From Membranipora membranacea (Eukaryota; Bryozoa; Gymnolaemata; Cheilostomatida; Membraniporidae), in the NCBI GenBank assembly GCA_914767715.1, contig OU612074.1, positions 9,954,062-10,018,061 of the forward strand: a DNA stretch of 64,000 bases, given 5' to 3'. The notes beneath the pieces were generated by a model. It did no database searches and was not told the DNA's origin. It worked only from the letters and a program-made list of their open reading frames with translations. The translations under genes were made by a program, and so were the position numbers. Each line of letters opens with the position of its first letter. Position 1 is the first letter of the stretch. Shown here piece after piece: positions 49,216 through 59,900 of this stretch.

Positions 49216-50040
49216 CCTGTAACTCCTTGCTCTCTGTATGGCATCACAGCCCTCAACACAGTGAACAATAATATCCTCATGACAGGTAGGTACCATAGTA
49301 AATACCTTTCATACTGTGATTTATCTGGATACCCAACTAACCATATTGACTTCAAGCTGTTGATGGCATATGGCCAAGGAGCTATTGGTGACTGCATTTG
49401 GGAATATTCTAGCTCAAATTAAGCTGCAAAATGAAATCCCTCTCATGCCTTCTCTGGTGTTTACCTGATCATAATCGTATATTTTATATCTGATATAATA
49501 TGCCTCTATAATATCAATACAACTACTATTAGGGCTTCTTTGAGGGAAGGATTTGGGATTTGAATGTGACACTTATTTTTGCTCAAATCAGAAGCACTGC
49601 CCAATCAACTCTTAAACATTTTGCTTGTAAGACAGTAATTTATTTTGGAAACAACCCTGATAAACTTCACTAATTCTTAATTTACATTGTTTCCTCGATT
49701 AATCCTTGTTTGAAATGTAATAGTGTCAGGCCTTCTTGTGTATTTCGTAGGATTAAAATATTTTATAATTGTTTGATGGGTATCCCTGGCCCTAACTTTG
49801 TTCATATCACTGGTTAAGGTGGGTTGATTCAAGTACCAGTAGATGAATTATGCGACCTCCTTTAATCCAACCGCTCAAAAACTATTACCCAGTCCAGCAA
49901 AAATTAAAAGCGGTAGTATTGAATTTGGATTAGAATTTGTAAATCAAATATCTATCGCCATCTATTCTATTATTATCTTGCAAGGGTTAATGGAGAGTTT
50001 TTAACGACATTAACACAATTGATTGTTCTGCTTGGTGTAT

Positions 50041-50155
50041 AGTTTAAGTGCTCAAACGGTGCAAGATGCTGGTAGAGGCATTTCATTATCAACCACAAAG
50101 TGGTTGATAATGAAATGCCTCTACCAGCATCTTGCACCGTTTGAGCACTTAAACT
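50041..50155. repeat. Perfect 56-bp inverted repeat with 3-nt loop
   Basis: Arms 50041-50096 and 50100-50155 are exactly complementary around AAA. The left arm starts AGTTTAAGTGCTCAAACGGT. The complete absence of mismatches indicates a recent origin. Confidence 0.9.
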
Positions 50156-50533
50156 ACTTGGTGTATTGAGTTTGAAATAATACCTGTATACAGGAAGAAC
50201 ATGTATGCTGATAAAATTTCTAATGTTTGGAGACATTCAATTTTTGATCCTAGATTCTTCTTCTGTAAAGAATTCTCTATGTTTAGCCGGATACAAGGAC
50301 GGGATATGAGAAATTGGGCTAGGTGGGATAACTTCTAGTTCATTATAAGAACAAAATTGTATGAAAATGAGAAGATAACTCTACAGCAACATGAAGCCAA
50401 AATACTTTTAATGAATTGAGTGTAAATTGTTTTAACAGTAACAAGCACTAGCAAACAAAAGTATAAATTTAACTGTCGGTGCATCACTAAGTTTGTCTAT
50501 TCCTTGTATGGGTCCTTGTTTTCAAAAGCGTTA

Positions 50534-50677
50534 TCAGCTTGTCAGCTTTACATTTGCTATCCACTTGTTGAGCATAGCACAGTCCTTTGGGAAGGAAAAA
50601 AGCGTGTCAGCTTTCTCCCAATCTGATGAACTAACAGGGGTGTTGTCACAACCTGCAGCAATGCATCTGTTTGGCAT
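50534..50677 (-). pseudogene. THAP domain exon, truncated copy
   Basis: The first 46 residues match the 18342 copy, starting MPNRCIAAGC, and keep the conserved Trp (LNKWIANV). A deletion of about 50 bp after AAAGCTGACAA removes the CSKHF zinc ligands and leads straight into TGA. The zinc-binding module cannot form. Each arm therefore has a different defect: Trp lost in one, C-x2-H lost in the other. Confidence 0.75.
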
Positions 50678-51719
50678 ACCTGTAAAACAAGATACAAAGA
50701 TGGATGAAAAATAATTAAGGACCAACTTTTTTGACTCAGGGATGTTGTTTGCTTTACCATTATTTGTTGCTCCACCGATCCAAAACTAAACAGCTTCTTT
50801 TACTGGTTATATTGGCATTTTTTACTGGTTTAATTGCAGTGCAGCACCCATTGTATCATGAACACGATACCAATGAGCAATACTTCTCGACTAGACAAAA
50901 ATGATTTAATCTACACCGTATCACACATTATTTGCAATACTTACTTAGAGTATAGGATGGTTTCTGCTCTGTCAATGTATTTATCCTTATGGAGAAATAA
51001 GACTGTATTACAGATCCAGAATGAAGCCTAATTATCATGCGTATAATATCCTTCTATGAATGTTGACAGCTTTTAGTTTTATCGTACCTGGGCTTGAATG
51101 AGCCGTTTCATTTATGTGATCAATTACCGGATTGAAAGTAATGCATCATTCCATGGTGGCTGACTATTTGTTGTTTACCTATAGCCTTTGAAAATGTACT
51201 TGAGAAATTTGCCTGCTTATCGATAAATATAGTGCCCAATTTACTATCTGATACCTTTCATTACCTAAACAGACTACAAAGCTGCGTATCAATAGACAAA
51301 CACAAAATACTAACATGTCATTGGCTAATCCAAAGACCAGCTGTGAAAGCAACCGAATTACCTAGTATATCCATGAGCAATACCAAAACAATGTTCCATT
51401 AAGTCACTCAAAAAATGGAATTTAGCAAAAAATTTTACTTCCAGATGATAGACAATGTTTCAATTAGTGGACACAGAAAATCATTTGGATAAATCCCATT
51501 TAGTTTGCGAGATTTGACAATTTGTATGAATTCAATAACATCACTATAAAGCATGAATAGCCTCTGTTATTACTGCCTTGAGTCATGAGCAATATTATAA
51601 GGACCCTCCTACGTCACAGGGTCATTAACCAGACACATCACTTGGGTTAAATAGAAAGCCATGGGCAATATCTATCTACTGCCCAACCCTTGGTACAGGG
51701 AATTTCTGACGAAACGATC

Positions 51720-52203
51720 CCTTTAAGGAAAGCAAAAAGCAACCAATCTTCATATCTAAGCATTGACATAGCAATGAACAAAACAATTGAATTTACTCAC
51801 ACAAGCGCATTATTGAATGATTCAACCATTTTCAAAGTGCAAAAACTCAAGGTCTAGAGTGTGTTTCTCCCCTGTTACATATTTACACTAAAATTATGAT
51901 CCACAAACAGTATAACATTAAGCCTAGCACCGGTTTGCCTAGTCAAGCTGCTATACTTTCAAATTATCATAAATATGAATTGGTCAATAACAGCATAGGC
52001 AAAGATATTGTAACTTAACCTGTGACATGGGAGATAACAAACTCTGGTCCCTTCTAGACCCTGAGTTTTTGCACTTTGAAGTCGATTCTATCATGCAATA
52101 ATGTCCTTGTGCGAGTAAATTTAGTTTTTTTGTCCAACGCTATGAGTATACTCTGATAAGAAGAGTGGTTGTTATTTACTTTTCCAAACACTTTAAGGCA
52201 GTC
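51720..52203. repeat. Foldback, copy 3 (inverted)
   Basis: Same arms as at 16821-17300, in reverse orientation within block C copy 4. Confidence 0.65.
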
Positions 52204-52977
52204 ACAATAATGTAATGGATGAAAATATCTGATTGCACAGATGTACACTAATTATACTTTTTACCTATTGGCTAAGATCAAAGTGTCACTGCCAATGGCC
52301 GATTAGTGCCAGTTCAGTTTTGACAGCTCGCTGCACACCCACGATTAGGAGGTCCACCATGGCTTCACCTCTAGGATGCATTTTAGTTTTCTAGGATGTA
52401 TCACATTGTCAGTATGAGGATTTAGGGCACCTAGCATCCCTCTTTAGGGGCAGCCCACTCTTCTGAGTCTTACTAAACAGCAAGATGGTGACGATAAAAT
52501 ATTAATTTAGATAATTATTTGAAGGATTTACAAATCTCCCAGGACCTATGAGACTCTTGACCTTTACAAAGACTATAAATAAACTAAAATTGGCTAGTCT
52601 GTGAAAATAGTCATATCCATTTTGCTTCCCCTTGACACATACATTGTGTGACTTCTTGTTGGTTGACCCAGTTTTGCAATCGATAAAGGAGTTCCCTATA
52701 TTTCAATTATCAACAGGACCAGTAGATTGACACTAAAAGATGGACAACTTAAATTAGCTTGTCTGTGAAAAAGATCAGTTAGGCCTTATTTATTTTGCTT
52801 CCCTTTCACAAATGTAATGAGCAGGATATCAATCTCAAAAACTTCTGTTCCCCATGAGGTGCATCTTCATCAATAACATATAATCATCATATGCATCCAA
52901 TCTGGATGGGCATCATAAAAACAACTTAAGTAAATCATTTTGTCTCTAAAAGGATGTCCTGTATGGGAACTTGAGAT

Positions 52978-52987
52978 GTATGAAAAG
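52978..52987 (+). promoter_or_regulatory. Degenerate TATA box of gene 2c
   Basis: GTATGAAAAG stands where 2a has GTATAAAAAG. One substitution interrupts the TATAAA core. The flanking sequence and the untranslated exon end (53072, donor GTAAGT) are conserved. Confidence 0.6.
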
Positions 52988-53276
52988 CATGGGAGGATTT
53001 TGGAGAAAGCACACATCTCAGTGTAGTGAAACAGCAACACAGAGCACAGCTTCATCTTTGATACACGAGTAGGTAAGTTTTAAGATAGCACTGAAAACTC
53101 AATCTAATCAACTTGCCTGTATGTATATCAGCTCAAAAAGTGAAACTAACTCATTGGCATATCATGAACACGGGCATCTATTATTGTAATGGATATGACA
53201 TGTTGTATTCTCAACGCAATTATCTGATCTCTCAGATTCTGCCGTTCATAACATAAATATTGTCCCTCTTTTTAGA

Positions 53277-54120
53277 ATGAACAAAGTTATTCTTATCACT
53301 CTCCTTTTCGCCATCCTCGGTGCAAGTAAGTAATAAAGTGTTTTATAGAACACAGCTCAATTTGAATTATGTTAAGAATATTTGAAAAGAACTCGGTAGC
53401 TGCGTTTAATCGCTGTTTTTTTCAGGTTGAGGAGCTAGCTTAATAAAATAGAGTTAGGGAGTTATACAATATAGACAGTATGAATTAAATTTGTGTTTAA
53501 CAAAAATCTGCGTAATATACTAGCAGTTCAAAATTATACCATTTCGTGTTTTAGGCGCAGTACATGGTGGAAAGAAGCAAACAGTGAACATTGTAGCATA
53601 TGGTGGAGGGAGACCAACATCTCAGCTGGATAGCCCAGATGGTCGTAGAAACAAGAGAACTCTGAGGTTTAACCCGGCACTGAGTTATAGAAAAAAGAGA
53701 GCAATACAACCGATGCCGAATATGATTCTGCCGCTGGGTTATAGGAGCAATCAGCCACTGGGCTACAAAAACAGGAGCGGAACAGAAGGAGCAACATTAG
53801 CATCCAATCAGGAGCAACCAGATGGTCATAGAAACAAGAGAGCAATAAAACCACTCAATCTGAGGTTTAAACCACTGAGTTATAGAAACAAGAGAGCAAT
53901 AAAACCACTTACTCTGAGGTTTAAACCACTGAGTTATAGAAACAAGAGAGCAATAAAACCACTCAATCTGAGGTTTAAACCACTGAGTTATAGAAACAAG
54001 AGAGCAATAAAACCACTTACTCTGAGGTTGCAGCCACTAAGTTATAGAAACACGAGAGCATCAGTCCTCAGTTCACTGGAGGCCTGTAAGAAATGTAAGT
54101 TTTGTGCTGTATTGTCTTAA
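53277..54120 (+). CDS. Furin-type peptide polyprotein 2c (family 2, expanded)
   Basis: The coding exons are 53277-53325 and 53555-54120, with a 229-bp phase-1 intron. The product has 204 residues, 36 more than 2a. The extra length is two more 18-residue units, giving four: AIKPLNLRFKPLSY, AIKPLTLRFKPLSY, then the same again ending AIKPLTLRLQPLSY, an ABAB pattern from a 108-bp tandem duplication. Cleavage sites are RNKR (five), RKKR (one), and two lost ones (KNRS, RNTR). The signal peptide starts MNKVILITLLFAILGAS. In the C-terminal tail CKKSKFC has become CKKCKFC, and the same change creates a GTAAGT within the exon. Poly(A) signal is at 54208-54213. Intact frame but weakened TATA box. Confidence 0.8.
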
Positions 54121-54583
54121 TAGACAATGATAAATCGGTCTAGAATGTTAAGAGTGTTAAAGACACCATAGCATTCCATGTTAACCACCAGTTTTAATTT
54201 ATTAACTAATAAACCTCGCAGCAAACAGAAATTAATTTCACATAGCAGCCTATTGAATACACTCTAAAACTTCTGACTGAATGAATTTTTCATTGCAGTA
54301 TTACTGTGTAAGCACAGATTTGAGGATGGTAAAAATGTCAATATTGGGCGACCAATAAATGAATGAAGAAATACACATTTGATCGATAGAAATGTAAGCA
54401 GAAGAAAAATTTCATAATTATTATCATCTAAACAAACTAACCCTACATAAAATGATAATATAAATTATATTTACCTTTTTGACTCCCTCGGTTTGTTTAA
54501 GAAACACCTTTGCCCAGTAGAATAGAATATTAATTATAAACACCAAATAGAACGGTGGAGCATAAATACTTTAGTGAAATTGT

Positions 54584-54810
54584 ATGACACAACACCTCAA
54601 GCTCCTATGGGCAACTGATTTATCCACACAAACACAGTAAGATAGTGCAGCTAATTGGGCATGAAAGCATACATAGCCTGACACAACTCATTCCACACAA
54701 TGACAATACAATTAGCGAACACTCCCAGTGAATGGTGGGGGCCACAATGCAGCGCACCGTAGCTACAATTACTATCATTGCATAATACCAGGCCTGAAAA
54801 TTGTTTGCTA
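54584..54810. mobile_element. MITE with ~85-bp ends, copy 3, one end missing
   Basis: The end ATGACACAACACCTCAAGCT and the central GGGGGCCACAATGCAGCGCA are present, but the second inverted end is absent: homology passes from the centre directly to flank near 54.81 kb. Confidence 0.65.
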
Positions 54811-55066
54811 TAAAACGTATGAGGACATATGTGAACGTCAGTCTGTGCTTTGGAGGCTAATTCGCCCGATACATGGGGACGAATAGTTACCATCGCGCAA
54901 TTGTACAAGATTTTTATTGGATCCTATCCCAGGGATGGGTTGCTCATTGCATATGTGTCTGTTGAACTTCCAGCCCACGCCCAGTTAATCATAAGTAACC
55001 TAAGGAGAATATTGAGCATGATTTTCTTGATTTTTTTACAGCATATGTAATTTTTGTTTTATTATC

Positions 55067-55304
55067 CAGGGCCGTAGTATAGAGAAAATGGTAGGGGAGG
55101 CAAAAGTCAGAGGCTTATCTGAAGCATCACCAGGAGGGGTGCTGTAAGCTCCTCCCCAAGCATTTTAAGGCATATAGTTAGCAAATGGAATTCCCAGAGG
55201 AGCTGATTCTGACATGTATAACTCAATTATAGTGTTTTATCCCACTTTATTTAGCTTTCTAGGGGAGGCAGTTCCACTCTGCCTCCCCTAGAACTACGGG
55301 CCTG
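55067..55304. mobile_element. ~230-bp CAGGxCCGTAG element, inverted copy
   Basis: Ends CAGGGCCGTAGT and ACTACGGGCCTG; reverse orientation, at the block C position. Confidence 0.75.
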
Positions 55305-55559
55305 TATCTTACAGATGATTCTCCTCACCCTTTGCCTTGTAGAACTGCTGAATCGGACAGCTGGCATTCAGTGAGTTTAATTGGCTAAAGTATTAACAAT
55401 ACCCTAACATTGTAAATATTTATTTATTTATTTATTTATTTATTGAGGTTTTCTAAAAGATTATAATTATAGCAAATTAAAATAAACTTTTTGACCTCAC
55501 ACACATTAACTTAGATACAAAAAATGACTTGAATAGACAGATTTAAGTGGTAGGGTGTT

Positions 55560-55722
55560 ACATACTATATGTGATTTTCATGCTGTGTCCCAATTAATGT
55601 TTGAATATTCCTCTTGTTCACATTTCTTATATTTAATTAAAATGTATTTTACATTTATAGAAAAATATATTTCATATCACAAGTAAAAATATTAGATCAG
55701 TAGTGCAGTCATGTAATTACAT

Positions 55723-55763
<41 letters not shown>

Positions 55764-56915
55764 TAATTATATATGTACTTTATTTCAATTGTCTATGTTT
55801 TGCACCTGAATTCATTCACGAAATAAATTTTATTAGTATTGCTTCCTAGACTGGTCTCTGTTACAATAATCTGAATTAGTATATACTATTACCACTTCTA
55901 TAATTATCATTATAATAACGTTCAACATTTTAATTTGACATCATGGTGATTAAACAATTACACCTTCATTGGAGTTCACATTATGTAATCTGAGGATATT
56001 CTGTTGACCAATGAGTGTTCTGAGTTGTATCTTTGTGCTTTTGTGATATTATGTTGCGCTCATTAGAATTTTATATTATTATATATCATATTATATAATA
56101 TATTAGTATTATTATTAGGATATATGAACAGATATTTTCTTTTGCGCTGAGCCTTCCACAAATAAAACAAGTTTTGTTGATTGTAGTTATTTGATCAAAT
56201 TATGCTTTAAGCTATTATTGTATTATTAAACATAAATAAAGTTTTTTCTAGCTAAACAAAATAAGCGAATCATTTGTTGAATTATATCACCGCCTGGTTT
56301 GTAACATGACTTTGAGTTACTGCATGAATGACTGGTCTTGTAAGTAGGCGGAAAAATGTTAATAACAAATTTTCTCTTATTCAATTTTTTGGACGAAAAA
56401 ATTCATATTTTCACGAGTTTGCTATAGACTCTCAAATAAATAGTCGAAGAAAAATAATATTTACAGGGACACAGACCTCCAAGAAATGTTATTTAGCATC
56501 TTCGAATGGGGGTTTGTTACATGGAGTATTTAAACATTGCAGAGGGGTTTCACATTACTCAAACAAAATATGACAGTATATATATTTACTGTTTAATGTT
56601 AACTTCTAAGCGGTGGACACTGGATTATTACCACACAGCAACTGGTTCCTGGCATTCCATTGTCAGCTCTGGCTAAAAGGTACCCTCATCTCATACCGGT
56701 CTAGTCTGAACACAATATTGAATGGTGCCCTAGAATCTGCCCTGTCTTATTGATTTTAGAATTAGGGGTTGTCCTCTTAGGAATTGAGAGAGGATAACTT
56801 CAACCCTCATGTTTATATTATAGCTTACACCCAGAGCTTTATAAGGCGACGGCTATTACTTTCTTCCACAAAAACTTTTATATATCAGAGTATATATACA
56901 ATCTGAACGTCGTAT
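55560..56915. repeat. Block D, partial copy 3
   Basis: It corresponds to 40.28-41.6 kb in the same orientation. A TA tract lies at about 55726-55768. Homology ends at about 56910, where the mosaic array begins. The frame at 56328-56573 is not open in the other copies, and I consider it chance. Confidence 0.8.
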
Positions 56916-56918
56916 GAT

Positions 56919-59900
56919 AAGGTGTGAATAGACGCATCGTAACATCCACCTCAAATAAACTTTGACTCTATTGAAGCTTAGGATAAATTTTATCTCAAGA
57001 ATTTTGGGTGTACTTTACTTTGAATGTTTGCTTTCTTGTTATCACAATGATAAGAGTTTAAGTGGTTCGAAAAGGTGTACTTTACTTTGAATGTTTGCTT
57101 TCTTGTTATCACAATGATAAGAGTTTAAGTGGTTCGAAAAGGTGTGAATAGACGCATCGTAACATCCATAGTAACATCCATAGTACAAATACAATGGTGT
57201 TCTAATGGTTACTCAAGTGGTGTACTTTACTTTGAATGTTTGCTTTCTTGTTATCACAATGATAAGAGTTTAAGTGGTTCTAATGGTTCTAAGTCTAATG
57301 GTTACTCATGCTTTAAATTTGTATTGGGTGAATTCGATAAGTCACCTCAAATAAACTTTGACTCTATTGAAGCTTAGGATAAATTTTATCTCAAGAATTT
57401 TGGGTTTACTTTACTTTGAATGTTTGCTTTCTTGTTATCACAATGATAAGAGTTTAAGTGGTTCTAATGGTTCTAAGTCTAATGGTTACTCATGCTTTAA
57501 ATTTGTATTGGGTGAATTCGATAAGTCACCTCAAATAAACTTTGACTCTATTGAAGCTTAGGATAAATTTTATCTCAAGAATTTTGGGTGTACTTTACTT
57601 TGAATGTTTGCTTTCTTGTTATCACAATGATAAGAGTTTAAGTGGTTCGAAAAGGTGTGAATAGACGCATCGTAACATCCATAGTAACATCCATAGTACA
57701 AATACAATGGTGTTCTAATGGTTACTCAAGCTTTAAATTTGTATTGGGTGAATTCGATAAGTCACCTCAAATAAACTTTGACTCTATTGAAGCTTAGGAT
57801 AAATTTTATCTCAAGAATTTTGGGTGTACTTTACTTTGAATGTTTGCTTTCTTGTTATCACAATGATAAGAGTTTAAGTGGTTCGAAAAGGTGTGAATAG
57901 ACGCATCGTAACATCCATCGTAACATCCATAGTACAAATACAATGGTGTTCTAATGGTTACTCAAGCTTTAAATTTGTATTGGGTGAATTCGATAAGTCA
58001 CCTCAAATAAACTTTGACTCTATTGAAGCTTAGGATAAATTTTATCTCAAGAATTTTGGGTGTACTTTACTTTGAATGTTTGCTTTCTTGTTATCACAAT
58101 GATAAGAGTTTAAGTGGTTCTAATGGTTCTAAGTCTAATGGTTACTCATGCTTTAAATTTGTATTGGGTGAATTCGATAAGTCACCTCAAATAAACTTTG
58201 ACTCTATTGAAGCTTAGGATAAATTTTATCTCAAGAATTTTGGGTGTACTTTACTTTGAATGTTTGCTTTCTTGTTATCACAATGATAAGAGTTTAAGTG
58301 GTTCGAAAAGGTGTGAATAGACGCATCGTAACATCCATAGTAACATCCATAGTACAAATACAATGGTGTTCTAATGGTTACTCAAGTGGTGTACTTTACT
58401 TTGAATGTTTGCTTTCTTGTTATCACAATGATAAGAGTTTAAGTGGTTCTAATGGTTCTAAGTCTAATGGTTACTCATGCTTTAAATTTGTATTGGGTGA
58501 ATTCGATAAGTCACCTCAAATAAACTTTGACTCTATTGAAGCTTAGGATAAATTTTATCTCAAAAATTTTGGGTGTACTTTACTTTGAATGTTTGCTTTC
58601 TTGTTATCACAATGATAAGAGTTTAAGTGGTTCTAATGGTTCTAAGTCTAATGGTTACTCATGCTTTAAATTTGTATTGGGTGAATTCGATAAGTCACCT
58701 CAAATAAACTTTGACTCTATTGAAGCTTAGGATAAATTTTATCTCAAGAATTTTGGGTGTACTTTACTTTGAATGTTTGCTTTCTTGTTATCACAATGAT
58801 AAGAGTTTAAGTGGTTCTAATGGTTCTAAGTCTAATGGTTACTCATGCTTTAAATTTGTATTGGGTGAATTCGATAAGTCACCTCAAATAAACTTTGACT
58901 CTATTGAAGCTTAGGATAAATTTTATCTCAAGAATTTTGGGTTTACTTTACTTTGAATGTTTGCTTTCTTGTTATCACAATGATAAGAGTTTAAGTGGTT
59001 CGAAAAGGTGTGAATAGACGCATCGTAACATCCATAGTAACATCCATAGTACAAATACAATGGTGTTCTAATGGTTACTCAAGTGGTGTACTTTACTTTG
59101 AATGTTTGCTTTCTTGTTATCACAATGATAAGAGTTTAAGTGGTTCGAAAAGGTGTGAATAGACGCATCGTAACATCCATAGTAACATCCATAGTACAAA
59201 TACAATGGTGTTCTAATGGTTACTCAAGCTTTAAATTTGTATTGGGTGAATTCGATAAGTCACCTCAAATAAACTTTGACTCTATTGAAGCTTAGGATAA
59301 ATTTTATCTCAAGAATTTTGGGTGTACTTTACTTTGAATGTTTGCTTTCTTGTTATCACAATGATAAGAGTTTAAGTGGTTCGAAAAGGTGTGAATAGAC
59401 GCATCGTAACATCCATCGTAACATCCATAGTACAAATACAATGGTGTTCTAATGGTTACTCAAGCTTTAAATTTGTATTGGGTGAATTCGATAAGTCACC
59501 TCAAATAAACTTTGACTCTATTGAAGCTTAGGATAAATTTTATCTCAAGAATTTTGGGTGTACTTTACTTTGAATGTTTGCTTTCTTGTTATCACAATGA
59601 TAAGAGTTTAAGTGGTTCTAATGGTTCTAAGTCTAATGGTTACTCATGCTTTAAATTTGTATTGGGTGAATTCGATAAGTCACCTCAAATAAACTTTGAC
59701 TCTATTGAAGCTTAGGATAAATTTTATCTCAAGAATTTTGGGTGTACTTTACTTTGAATGTTTGCTTTCTTGTTATCACAATGATAAGAGTTTAAGTGGT
59801 TCGAAAAGGTGTGAATAGACGCATCGTAACATCCATCGTAACATCCATAGTACAAATACAATGGTGTTCTAATGGTTACTCAAGCTTTAAATTTGTATTG

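Larger units (their letters stand above)
47151..50420. mobile_element. 3.27-kb insertion with 13-bp terminal inverted repeats
   Basis: The junction that is continuous in the left arm (GAATCTGTAAATTG, reverse complement of 18.65 kb) is split here. The insert begins CTCAGTTCATTAA and ends TTAATGAATTGAG, a 13-bp inverted pair with one mismatch; TG is present on both sides. No transposase is readable: the longest frame (49023-49397, minus) has no motif and overlaps a hAT-type MITE. It is probably a non-autonomous or decayed DNA transposon carrying passengers. Confidence 0.7.
50421..55480. repeat. Block C, inverted copy 4
   Basis: Reverse complement of 12.6-18.64 kb. It carries the broken THAP exon, the foldback (51720-52203) and gene 2c. 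Unlisted parts (50.7-51.7, 52.2-52.97 and 54.2-54.58 kb) are duplicated non-coding DNA. Confidence 0.85.

Noticed and set aside
49023-49397. 124-codon minus-strand frame as a transposase
   Set aside because: It runs through a hAT-type MITE end and shows no catalytic motif.
12600-55480. The inverted duplication dismissed as a pure assembly artefact
   Set aside because: The arms differ by insertions with target duplications and by distinct gene lesions. That suggests real paralogous blocks, though joined haplotypes cannot be excluded without reads.
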